A stretch of DNA of 64,000 bases from Methanomicrobiales archaeon (GTDB lineage Archaea > Halobacteriota > Methanomicrobia > Methanomicrobiales > JACTUA01): the NCBI GenBank assembly GCA_030019205.1, contig JASEFH010000001.1, forward strand, positions 186,001 to 250,000, in the 5' to 3' direction. Every line of letters begins with the position of its first letter. Position 1 is the stretch's first letter. The notes under the pieces are model-generated. The model was not told the origin of the DNA. It worked only from the letters and a program-made list of their open reading frames with translations, and did no database searches. Position numbers and translations under genes: made by a program. Below, one piece after another: positions 54,529 through 63,470 of this stretch.

Positions 54529-57500
54529 ATGGATGCTGATGCGACTGGATCGGTCAAGGGCAGCAGTGGACGGTCGCTGCTCGCCCTGATCGCGGCAGGT
54601 ATCCTTCTGACGACGTGCCTAGTGGCGCCGCTGGTGGCGGGCGCCCTGGATGTGTCGGGTTTGGATGCCAGTATCGCGATCGTGAAATACACAAATGGTA
54701 ATCTGTCAGAGCAGGGGCCGGGGCCGCTTATCCCTGTAGGATCGCCCGTCAACTGGACCTACACCGTGACCAACACCGGGAATGTCACCCTGACTGGCAT
54801 CCGGGTGGTCGATGACAGGGAAGGGGAGATCTGCGTTGTCGAGAGCCTCTCCCCGGGCGCGTCGTTCACCTGCAATAAGAGCGGTTCTGCGAAGCTCGGT
54901 CAGTACAAGAATGTCGGGACGGTGATGGCTACGGTCTCCGCTGAGCAGAAGAACTACATCCTCATCTCTCTCACGGAGATCGCTGCCGGTACAGTCACCG
55001 ACTCCTGCACCAGCTACTACAGGGGCGTACACAGCGGACCGGCCATCGATGTCGAGAAACAGGTCTCGGTGGACGGGGGGAGCACGTTCTACGATGCGGA
55101 TGATCCCTGGGGACCTGTGGTACAGCCGGGGTCCCCGGTCCAGTGGCGTTTTCTGGTAAACAACACCGGCGAGTTCCTCCTCCAGAATGTTACGGTGGTG
55201 GATACAGATGCTGATCTGAACATCACGTGCCCGGAGTCGAAGCTCTGGAAGTTCGGGCCCGGCGAAGACATGGTCTGTTTCGCGAACGGGACGGCGGTTA
55301 AAGGCCCGCACAAGAACGTTGTCAATGCATCGGGCAGTCACGGGAATATATGGGTCTATGCCGAGGATCCCGCCCACTACTTCGGCACATACAGTCCGGA
55401 GCCGTCCATCGCTGACCTGATCGTCACCAAGTCTGCCAACGTCTCGACCGTGTACGAAGGGGACCCCGTCGAGTGGACGATTCTCGTAACGAACAGCGGT
55501 TCCGATACGGCGACCAACATCAGCGTGGAGGATGACATCGCACTTCTCACGAACTATACCCTTCTTGACGCCACGCCGGAGTTCACCTCCGGCACCGTCT
55601 GGAGCCTCCCCTCCCTGGAGCCTAATAGTAGCACCATTTTCAGATTGGTCACCGCATTCGATACCGTCGGAACCCGAACGAATGCGGTGACAGTCATGTC
55701 CGATGCCTGGGACCTCAATACCTCGGACAACTCTGCGACGGCGCAAATTCAAGTGATCGAGAGGGTGGCAGGGCTGACCGCCGTGGAGATCGAGAAGGCG
55801 ACGGAATGGGGCGGGCAGTTCGGCGATGGCCTGATCGTCCCCGTCGGCGAATCCATCCGATGGAACTACACGGTGACCAATACCGGCAATACGGTCCTGA
55901 AGGATATATCGGTAACCGACGACCGCTCGATCACCGTGAGTTGCCCACAAACCTGCCTTGCGCCCGGCGAGACGATGCACTGCACCGCCAGCGGCACCGC
56001 TACGGCAGGATACTATGAGAACACCGGTACCGTCACGGCGCACGCCGATGGCGTCTGCGGCGCCATCACCGATCAGGATGCCAGCCACTACTACGGCTGG
56101 ATGCCGGGAACTGCGCTCGTCCAGGGGACGGCGTTCGACGATACCGATGGGGACGGCATCCTGGACGACGGCGAGGAGGGCATCCCGGGAGTCGAGGTGA
56201 CCTACCGGAACGCCAGCGGATCATCGGTGCAGACAACGGACGCCGACGGGCGGTATGTGTTCGTCAACCTTCTCCCCGGCGAAGCCTTCGAGGTCTCGGC
56301 ATCCCTCCCCGCCGGATACTTCCGGACCACGCCCGGCAGCACCTTCAGCACTACGTCGGCCGAAGGGCAGGTGATCGACTTCGGATACGCGACTGCTGAT
56401 TCGAACTATGCCGTGGTCTTCGGTACGGTCTTTGAGGATGCCGATCACGACGGCGAGCGGGACCTGGGCGAAAGCGGGCTCTCCAGCGTTGTGGTGAACC
56501 TCACCGATAGCAGTGAGGTGGCGAGTGCCCTGACCGACGGGTACGGGCGGTACACGCTTCGCACCTGCGCGAATGGGACGTACGCCGTCCATGAGGCCAA
56601 TCCCCCCGGCTACGTCAGCACAACGCCGGATACCGTGAGCGTGAACCTCGTCGTCGGGACATCCGGACCGAGCCCCGTCGACTTCGGGGACTTTTCCGGT
56701 GCAAAGATCACGGGCAAGGTCTTCAACGACACGAACCTGAACGGGATCGACGACGGAGAGCCCGGCCTTGCCGGTGCCGTCGTATCGGGAGGCGGTGATG
56801 CCAGCACGACGGAATCTGACGGCCTCTTCACGCTGTACGTATCCGCATCCGGCGAGATGACCGTAACCGAGACGAATCCCGCGGGGTATGTATCGACCAA
56901 TGCAATCCCCGGTGCCGGGGCGTTGAAATGGGATAACGACAACCTGAATATCACCATCGCTGCTCCAGGGACGGAGTATGGCGGGAACCTCTTCGGGGAT
57001 GCGGCAGCTGCTGGCGTCGCTCTCATCTGCGGAACGGTCTTTGACGATGCCAACGGCAACGGCGTTCAGGATCCCGGAGAGTCGGGACTGGCCGGAGCGA
57101 CGGTGACGCTGAATGGACAAGATCCGCGGACCACCGGTCCCGGCGGAACCTTCGCCTTCGCCGTCCAGGATACCGGGATATATATCGTTGAAGAGGAGAA
57201 TCCGACAGGATATCGCTCCACGACACCGGATACCATCCATGTGAACGTAAGTGCGCTCGGACAGAGCCATTACATCGGTTTTGGGGATACGTGTGCCACC
57301 TCCTTCAGTTCCGTTATCGGGATCGTCTTTGACGACGGGAATCTCAACGGCGTGATGGATCTGGATGAAACAGGCATTCCTGACGTCGTCATCTCTCTCT
57401 CGGACGGACGGGAGACGAAGACGGGCGTGTATGGGCAGTACTCCTTCGCGATTGATCGAATAGGGAGCGTCACCGTAGCAGAGGAGGATCCGGCGGGATA

Positions 57501-60500
57501 CATCTCCACCACGCCGAATACCGTCGATGTGCATATCGGAGCCCTTGGGGAGAAGTACCCCGTCTGCTTTGGCGATGCCCTGCAGGCGAGCATCGTCACG
57601 ATCACGGGCCAGGTCGTGAACGACACCAACGGCAACGGGCGGAAGGACGACGGCGAGGCGGGGCTTGCGGGTGCGACCGTCGCCCTCTCATCCGGCATGT
57701 CGCAGACGACGGGTTCGGACGGCTGCTTCCAGCTCTACGGGCCTCCCGGCGCCGTGATCACCGTCACCGAGACCAACCCGCAGGGATACCGCTCCACGAA
57801 CGCCATCCCAGGTGGATCGGGTGATAAGATCGGCAACGACACCGTGCGGGTGGCAGCTCTGGAAGCAGGCGCCCGGTCAGAAGGCACGTTATTCCTCGAC
57901 ACCCTCGAAGGTGGGGAGGACCTCGGCATCGACGTGGAGAAGAACGTCCTGGTGAACCAGTCCGGATCCTGGGTGAGATACGAGGGCGAGGTGGATGCCG
58001 CCAATTCGAGCGTGCAGATCCCCGTCCTCCAGAGCGGGACGCCGTTCAGGTGGGAGATTCGGGTGAAGAACACCGGCACGGTGCCCGTGGACCTCACCTG
58101 GTATGACATCAATAACGACGAAACGCCTCGCAACCTGAGCGACGAGTGCCCCGGCCTGCCGGCATCGCTCGATGTCGGAGGGGAGTATACCTGCACCATC
58201 GATGACACCGCACAGGCCTTGGCAGAGTATACCATTGGGGATTACATATCTTCGCGTTCTTCGCTCCAGACAAACCAGGTCTTTGTGGATGCCTCGTACG
58301 GCTACTGGCACACATTCGACGAGGACAGCGCCGCGTATCTCGGCGTGGAAAACCCCTTCGGAGTGAAGAAGCTGGTTTGTGGAGTGGAAAACGGTTCTCC
58401 TGGCCTCTTCGATGCGAATGCTCCCCCCGGTCCCACCGTGTACACGTCGATACCGACGCCGGTCTGGGTGGTGCTCGTCTGGAACTTCTACAACGAACCT
58501 GCAAACCTCACCTGGACCGACGTGCAGAACGGGATAGCGGTGAATATGAGCGATGAGGAGATGTTCTACGGTGAGGTCCCGAAAACGATCGATGCCTGCA
58601 ACTTCTCGCTCTTCGGGTTCGGTGAACCGAATCTGGGCCTGAACTACAACAACGTGACGGTCGCGGCAACCTACGATACTCTTCCGCCAGCAACCGCGAG
58701 CGATATTGCGTACTATACAGGCATCACCGAGCACGACGAATCCGGCGTTGTGGAGGTTCTGGTGTTCGAAGATGAGAACGGCAACACGGCATGGGACGAA
58801 GCGGCTGAACCGGGCATACCGGGAGTCACGGTCCGTCTGTACGACTCGAGCGGTCCTGTGACGACGGCATACACCGACGCCGAAGGGAGGACTGCGTTCC
58901 GGGGTCTCGCGCCCGGAGCATACACGGTCGTCGAGACGGACCCCGCCGGCTATGCGAGCACGACGGCGAACATCCGCCATGTGTCGGTGCGTGCAGGGGA
59001 GACGCTCGAGGTAAGGTTCGGCGATCGGCTTCTGCCGTCAAACAGTATCGGCGGTACCGTCTTCCACGACCTGGACGGCAGCGCCGACTGGAACGATGAC
59101 GAGCCCGGGATCGGCGGTGTGACCGTTAGCATCTCCCGGACCGAATGGTCGGGGAGGCAGACCACGACGGACGAGTACGGCCAGTTCACATTCGACGACC
59201 TGGGGTCGGGATCGTATGTGGTGATCGAGACCGATCTCCCCGGCTACGCGAGCACCACGCCGAATATCCAGACTGCGATCATCTATGAGGGCAGCGTCGC
59301 GGTCTACTTCGGCGACCGCTACGTTGGACCGGAACCCCCGGACACGGCGACGATTCTCGCAACCGTCTTTGATGACCTGAATAACAACACTATCTGGGAC
59401 GATGGCGAGCCGGGCATCGGCGGCGTGAGGGTGAACGCCACCAACGGGAGCGTCACGCTCCAGTGCACCACCAATGCCCTGGGCCAGTGCCCGTTCCTCG
59501 ACCTTGCTCCGGATACGTACACCCTGATGGAGACCGATCCCGAGGGTTACGTGAGCATCACGCCGAACATCCTGACGGTCACCGTGGCAGCAGACGATGT
59601 GCGGCAGGTATACTTCGGAGACCTGTACGTCGAGCCCGAACCCCCGCAGGCCGCGGCGATCTGGGCAACGGTCTTCGACGATCGCGACGCGAACGGGCTA
59701 TGGAACGATAACGAGCCCGGCATCAGCGGGATTCAGATCCATCTGGAGAACGCCAGCGGCACAGTCTCACAGCAGTCCACCGGCGAGTTCGGGCACACGG
59801 CGTTCATGGGACTGGCGCCCGGGATGTACGGCGTGATCGAGACCGATCCGGCGAACTACGTCAGCACCACGCCGAATACCGTGAACGTCAGCGTGGAGGC
59901 GGCGGAGATCGTGCAGGTGTTCTTCGGAGACAGGGAGCAGAAGGTCGTGCCGCCCACGCCCGAACCCACACCGAAGCCCCGGCCGGGGCCCTACTACGGC
60001 TCTCGGGCATTCGGCTCCGGCGGCCATCGGTGCGACTTCATCGAGAACGGAACGCTCTCACCATCGGCGGAAGGCATCGTTCCCCGGGAGATCACCATCT
60101 GCGCCGTGGATGGCATCGGCGAGCTGATCGTCGGCAGAGGGACGCTGGCCCTGGCCGCCGGTGCCAGCCCGCTCCCGTATGCGGTCATCAAACCCCTGCA
60201 GGCCCTCCCATCCGGGAGCGGACCCGGGTATGCCGCCACGGGCTTCGCCTACGATCTGGCCCCGCTGGACGCCACGTTCCAGCCTCCGGCCACGCTCCGC
60301 ATGGAGTTTACACCGGAGGAGTGGGCCGTCCTCGAGGGCAGATCCCTCGTCCTCCGCCGGTGGGACGGTGCAGCAGGAGTGTGGGCAGACATGCCTGCGG
60401 ATATCGACACCGCCGGACGTGTGGTGACCGCCGAGGTCGGAGAGCTGGGCGTCGTCGGGCTCTTCGAGCAGGTGCCGCTGCCGCCGGTGGCCGGTGGACC

Positions 60501-61029
60501 CGCCGAACCGGCGCCGTCGGGAACCCCCGCTCCGGGATTCGACTGGTTCCCCTACCTGATGGCCTTCCTGCTGGCCCTGCTCGCGCTCCTGCTGGCCGTC
60601 TGGTGGAGCCGCAGGCCTGAGCGGGAGGAGGAGCTGCCGCCCCTGCCGGAGAGGCCGCTGCCCGGCGGCACGTATGCGGCGAAGCCCGTCCTCGTTGCAG
60701 GCATGGAGTCGGCCTACGGCGCCATCATAGGGGTGATCAACGATATCGAGGCGCAGCTGCAGGATCTGGAGGCGATGGTGCAGGGCCCCGCCCGCCACGT
60801 ATTCACTCCGCAGGATGCGGCTGCCGTCGCGGACCGCTTCTTCTACACGGCGCAGGTTGCCGAGGAGCGGATGAAGGATCCGGACATCCGACAGTTCCTG
60901 ACCGCCGAGCAGATCGAGCAGCTCAACGCCCAGTTGAGGGAGGCGGTGGCGAAGATGGTTCTGCTCTCGCAGACCTCCGAACCCCTGCGGCTGGCCGTGG
61001 ACGCGAGGATCGGCGAGGCGGGACGATAG
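54529..61029 (+). CDS. Giant surface protein with DUF11-like and SdrD-B-type repeats, C-terminal membrane anchor
   Basis: A 2,166-residue protein. Signal or anchor helix at residues 16-38. Residues 60-530 hold four DUF11-like modules (for example VNWTYTVTNTGNVTLTG). Residues about 530-1120 carry six SdrD-B/Cna-B-like repeats (GTVFDDANGNGVQDPGESG...FGD), residues 1120-1410 two further modules (RWEIRVKNTGT), and residues 1410-1800 four more SdrD-B repeats. A Pro-rich linker (VPPTPEPTPKPRPGP) leads to a beta-domain, a transmembrane helix at about 2004-2027 and a soluble cytoplasmic tail of about 140 residues. It is probably a cell-surface adhesin or envelope protein. GAGGTG precedes ATG 54529; the longer frame from 54505 is less likely. 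Confidence 0.88.
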   Translation: MDADATGSVKGSSGRSLLALIAAGILLTTCLVAPLVAGALDVSGLDASIAIVKYTNGNLSEQGPGPLIPVGSPVNWTYTVTNTGNVTLTGIRVVDDREGEICVVESLSPGASFTCNKSGSAKLGQYKNVGTVMATVSAEQKNYILISLTEIAAGTVTDSCTSYYRGVHSGPAIDVEKQVSVDGGSTFYDADDPWGPVVQPGSPVQWRFLVNNTGEFLLQNVTVVDTDADLNITCPESKLWKFGPGEDMVCFANGTAVKGPHKNVVNASGSHGNIWVYAEDPAHYFGTYSPEPSIADLIVTKSANVSTVYEGDPVEWTILVTNSGSDTATNISVEDDIALLTNYTLLDATPEFTSGTVWSLPSLEPNSSTIFRLVTAFDTVGTRTNAVTVMSDAWDLNTSDNSATAQIQVIERVAGLTAVEIEKATEWGGQFGDGLIVPVGESIRWNYTVTNTGNTVLKDISVTDDRSITVSCPQTCLAPGETMHCTASGTATAGYYENTGTVTAHADGVCGAITDQDASHYYGWMPGTALVQGTAFDDTDGDGILDDGEEGIPGVEVTYRNASGSSVQTTDADGRYVFVNLLPGEAFEVSASLPAGYFRTTPGSTFSTTSAEGQVIDFGYATADSNYAVVFGTVFEDADHDGERDLGESGLSSVVVNLTDSSEVASALTDGYGRYTLRTCANGTYAVHEANPPGYVSTTPDTVSVNLVVGTSGPSPVDFGDFSGAKITGKVFNDTNLNGIDDGEPGLAGAVVSGGGDASTTESDGLFTLYVSASGEMTVTETNPAGYVSTNAIPGAGALKWDNDNLNITIAAPGTEYGGNLFGDAAAAGVALICGTVFDDANGNGVQDPGESGLAGATVTLNGQDPRTTGPGGTFAFAVQDTGIYIVEEENPTGYRSTTPDTIHVNVSALGQSHYIGFGDTCATSFSSVIGIVFDDGNLNGVMDLDETGIPDVVISLSDGRETKTGVYGQYSFAIDRIGSVTVAEEDPAGYISTTPNTVDVHIGALGEKYPVCFGDALQASIVTITGQVVNDTNGNGRKDDGEAGLAGATVALSSGMSQTTGSDGCFQLYGPPGAVITVTETNPQGYRSTNAIPGGSGDKIGNDTVRVAALEAGARSEGTLFLDTLEGGEDLGIDVEKNVLVNQSGSWVRYEGEVDAANSSVQIPVLQSGTPFRWEIRVKNTGTVPVDLTWYDINNDETPRNLSDECPGLPASLDVGGEYTCTIDDTAQALAEYTIGDYISSRSSLQTNQVFVDASYGYWHTFDEDSAAYLGVENPFGVKKLVCGVENGSPGLFDANAPPGPTVYTSIPTPVWVVLVWNFYNEPANLTWTDVQNGIAVNMSDEEMFYGEVPKTIDACNFSLFGFGEPNLGLNYNNVTVAATYDTLPPATASDIAYYTGITEHDESGVVEVLVFEDENGNTAWDEAAEPGIPGVTVRLYDSSGPVTTAYTDAEGRTAFRGLAPGAYTVVETDPAGYASTTANIRHVSVRAGETLEVRFGDRLLPSNSIGGTVFHDLDGSADWNDDEPGIGGVTVSISRTEWSGRQTTTDEYGQFTFDDLGSGSYVVIETDLPGYASTTPNIQTAIIYEGSVAVYFGDRYVGPEPPDTATILATVFDDLNNNTIWDDGEPGIGGVRVNATNGSVTLQCTTNALGQCPFLDLAPDTYTLMETDPEGYVSITPNILTVTVAADDVRQVYFGDLYVEPEPPQAAAIWATVFDDRDANGLWNDNEPGISGIQIHLENASGTVSQQSTGEFGHTAFMGLAPGMYGVIETDPANYVSTTPNTVNVSVEAAEIVQVFFGDREQKVVPPTPEPTPKPRPGPYYGSRAFGSGGHRCDFIENGTLSPSAEGIVPREITICAVDGIGELIVGRGTLALAAGASPLPYAVIKPLQALPSGSGPGYAATGFAYDLAPLDATFQPPATLRMEFTPEEWAVLEGRSLVLRRWDGAAGVWADMPADIDTAGRVVTAEVGELGVVGLFEQVPLPPVAGGPAEPAPSGTPAPGFDWFPYLMAFLLALLALLLAVWWSRRPEREEELPPLPERPLPGGTYAAKPVLVAGMESAYGAIIGVINDIEAQLQDLEAMVQGPARHVFTPQDAAAVADRFFYTAQVAEERMKDPDIRQFLTAEQIEQLNAQLREAVAKMVLLSQTSEPLRLAVDARIGEAGR
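56100..57900 (+). repeat. Six tandem SdrD-B-type repeats (protein and DNA level)
   Basis: Each unit is about 290 bases, coding for a pattern of V-F-D-D-x-N-x-N-G-x-x-D-x-G-E-x-G-[IL]-x-x-V, a strand-rich middle, then ENPxGYxSTTPxT and FGD. Unit starts are near 56130, 56420, 56710, 57030, 57320 and 57605. DNA of the units is similar but not identical, so recombination may add or remove units. Confidence 0.7.
58740..59930 (+). repeat. Four tandem SdrD-B-type repeats (second block)
   Basis: Units start near 58760, 59055, 59360 and 59670 and share E-P-G-I-x-G-V and ETDPxGYxSTTPNT signatures. They are more alike than those of the first block, suggesting later duplication. Confidence 0.7.
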
Positions 61030-61429
61030 GGTCCCGCACGGCACCTCCTCCCTTCTTCTATCCGCATTCTTGCAATCCCATGCCGTGCTGGGGCACTACG
61101 GTGCAGTTCATCCCGCACTGCAGACGGGTCTAGAAAATCGCTCTGTTATGCGCTCTGTCGAAGCGACCAAGGGTGCGTTCAAGCATACAGGAGGAAACCC
61201 GCGGGTTCTCATAGAAGCCTTCCGGCGTGTTGCACCTGTCCCATCGATGGCTGGATCCTAGTCTCCCCGCGGCCTTTATCAGGCCCGCCCGCCCCCTCGG
61301 TGAGAAAGGACTCGTGCGATAGGCCTGTACGATTCCGGGAATTCGGAACCATCGCTATCGCACGAGAGCGTGGGGGAATCTCGCCCCTTCCCGGAGCATA
61401 CCGGAAATCCGTCGGTATCTTCTCGATGA
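61030..61429. other. Gene-free stretch between convergent genes
   Basis: 400 bases between the giant protein and queC. T-rich and pyrimidine-rich patches near 61045-61070 may help end the giant transcript; otherwise no feature. Confidence 0.4.
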
Positions 61430-62104
61430 CTATCTCGACGGAGCCCTATTCTGCGCGCACTCGAGGGGATCTTTCATACCGGCCCGCTCGAACGCGCTCC
61501 GCCGTGCGAGGCAAGACGCGCACCGCCCGCACGGCCGATCTTCTCCCGAGTAGCAGGACCACGTGAGCGAGTAGTCGACGCCGAGAGTCTGCCCGATCCG
61601 CAGGATGTCGAGTTTGTCCTGCTGCAGGTAGGGTGCCCGCAGCGTGATGGGATAGTGGTCGCAGGCCTCCAGGGCCTTCTTCATGGCATCGATGACGGCC
61701 GGGCTGCAGTCCGGGGAGAGGGCGGCGTCCTCCCTGTTTACAGCGGTGAAGAGAGTCCGCACGCCCCAGGCGAGGCAGTAGGAGGCCGCGACGGAGATGA
61801 AGATCATGTTCCGGTTGGGAACGATCACCGACCGCCCGAGATCGTCCTCCGGGATCCCCTCCGGGATGGGTATCTCGGGATCGGTGAGGGCGCACCCCCG
61901 CGCCATCTCCCCGAGCGCGGGGAAGTGGATGACGATATGCTGGATCTCCAGTTTCCGAACGAGCGCCTTGGCGAACTCGAGTTCTTTGATGGATTTCTGA
62001 CCGTACGTGAAGGTGATGGCCACGGGGCGGAGCCCCATGTGGATCACCTCGTAGAGGAGCGTGGTGGAGTCCATACCTCCCGAGAAGAGAACGGCAGCTT
62101 TCAT
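61430..62104 (-). CDS. queC: 7-cyano-7-deazaguanine synthase
   Basis: A 224-residue PP-loop enzyme. Motif AVLFSGGMDSTTLLYE is at residues 4-19, and the zinc site near the C-terminus reads SCYSGEDRPCGRCASC. QueC converts 7-carboxy-7-deazaguanine to preQ0, the precursor of archaeosine at position 15 of archaeal tRNA. ATG 62104 was chosen because homologues start at KAAVLFSGG; the 26-residue extension has no family support. Isolated here, as the other archaeosine genes are not in the window. Confidence 0.95.
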   Translation of the reverse strand: MKAAVLFSGGMDSTTLLYEVIHMGLRPVAITFTYGQKSIKELEFAKALVRKLEIQHIVIHFPALGEMARGCALTDPEIPIPEGIPEDDLGRSVIVPNRNMIFISVAASYCLAWGVRTLFTAVNREDAALSPDCSPAVIDAMKKALEACDHYPITLRAPYLQQDKLDILRIGQTLGVDYSLTWSCYSGEDRPCGRCASCLARRSAFERAGMKDPLECAQNRAPSR

Positions 62105-63305
62105 GGGAATCGTTTTGTCTCCAGGGGGATGGTTGAATCGGATAGATCTCGCAATCACTCCAGAATTCGGCAGCGGGCTCATATCAATGTGGAAACGAGC
62201 CGGTCATTTCAGGTTTCTGCCGGGCACGTATGTGGGAAAACCCGGGGCTGTTACCGTGCCTTCGGCGTGCACTCCGGTTCGCCGCGGAAAGCCGGCGTGA
62301 TCCGTTATCTCCAACCATCTCGATTGTTCGCGTGTCTTTTATGCACCGTGCCTGTACGTAGTGGGGGAGGAGATCCTAAAAAGTACACTCCGGCGCGACC
62401 TCAACCCTTCTTCTAGAGGGGTGTATGGAGCATCTTCGAGCACCAGACCGATAGGGAGCGCGCTATGCTACGACTCGAAGAGGCATGCGAAGTTCCCTCC
62501 GATTCTCCGGAGGATAAACAGTCCATGAACCCGCACGCATGGCTATCTTGGCATCCCTCATCTGGGCGGAAGATGATGACTTGTGCTGTATCAAGGTGCG
62601 TATCGTTTTGTCCCGGGCAACCACCCCTCGCACGTGCGACGGGATGGGAGCGCCAAACAATTGAGGAAGGTATAACGGGGGAGACCCTGAAACACAACTG
62701 CCAACCCAACGAGAGATGGGTGCGACCCCGATGGGGCATAATGGAACAGAAGTACAATTCTTGGGAGACTTCGGTGGAGGACAGCCCCCTGGATGTACGG
62801 TGTAAAGGACATAGAGGTCTCCCTAAAACTATTTTCAGCCTGATAAATGCGAGTAAAAAGCATGGCCATCGATCATCTGCTCGACTCTGCAGAATGTTGG
62901 GATGTCCGCAGTATTACGACCCGCAGAGCAATGGTATGATATGGCCTATGAGAGCGGCGAACGGATAAATAATCGGTAACATCAATTCTCGATCCCTCGA
63001 TCCGTGATTCCTTCGATCACAAATAATCTCATGCACAGGTGTGCCGGGATCGCACCAGAGGGTTGGCCCTCTGCCCCAGAAATGATGGATAGCCGGATAG
63101 CCGCACCAATTGATACATTTCCCGAAAGTGTGCGAACCTGTAGAAGGGAGAAGATATCCATTGTTAAAAGGAGAACAATATTCGCAGAATTCGCAGAAAC
63201 GGAAGTGGTATGCGTTCACGCTGTCGGATGGGACGCAAGAATTTCTTATGAATCAGGCGGTCGGTACATCTAGACTCATCAATCGTGACGGTCTCCCGAT
63301 CGGAA
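62105..63305. other. 1.2 kb stretch without a recognised gene, upstream of queC and downstream of tRNA-Val
   Basis: Composition is less GC-rich than the surrounding genes, especially 62420-63290. Several frames up to 167 codons are open on either strand but are unlike known proteins. Local hairpins are visible: CCTCCG-CGGAGG (62496-62514 region), ACCCA...TGGGT and CCCC-GAT-GGGG (62703-62737 region), and the palindrome CGCACGTGCG near 62629. The clustering of hairpins suggests a structured RNA or a decayed mobile element. A short direct repeat TTCGCAGAA occurs twice near 63180-63197. Confidence 0.4.
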
Positions 63306-63379
63306 TGGGCTCGCTGAGATTCGAACTCAGGACCTCCGCCATGTCAAGGCGACGTCATAACCGGCTAGACCACGAGCCC
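63306..63379 (-). tRNA. tRNA-Val (anticodon GAC)
   Basis: A 74-base tRNA on the minus strand. The acceptor stem GGGCTCG pairs with CGAGCCC, the discriminator is A at 63306, the T arm contains GAGTTCGAATCTC, and the anticodon stem-loop CGCCTTGACATGGCG presents GAC, which reads the valine codon GUC. No intron and no encoded CCA. It lies about 90 bases upstream... of the serA 3' end on the same strand side, in a gap with low GC. Confidence 0.93.
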
Positions 63380-63470
63380 GTCTGAGATTGCAGCCTTAAA
63401 TATTAGGTTACTGGATCATAAAATGGTTTTGCCATCCTCCCGAGAAGGGTGAGGACAGGGCGGGGTTGGA

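Noticed and set aside
62465-62968. A 167-codon plus-strand frame in the unexplained stretch
   Set aside because: No family match, no good ribosome-binding site and local hairpins that suggest RNA; not enough to call a gene.
62105-63305. Integrated element with attachment sites at tRNA-Val
   Set aside because: I found no second copy of the tRNA 3' end and no integrase gene.
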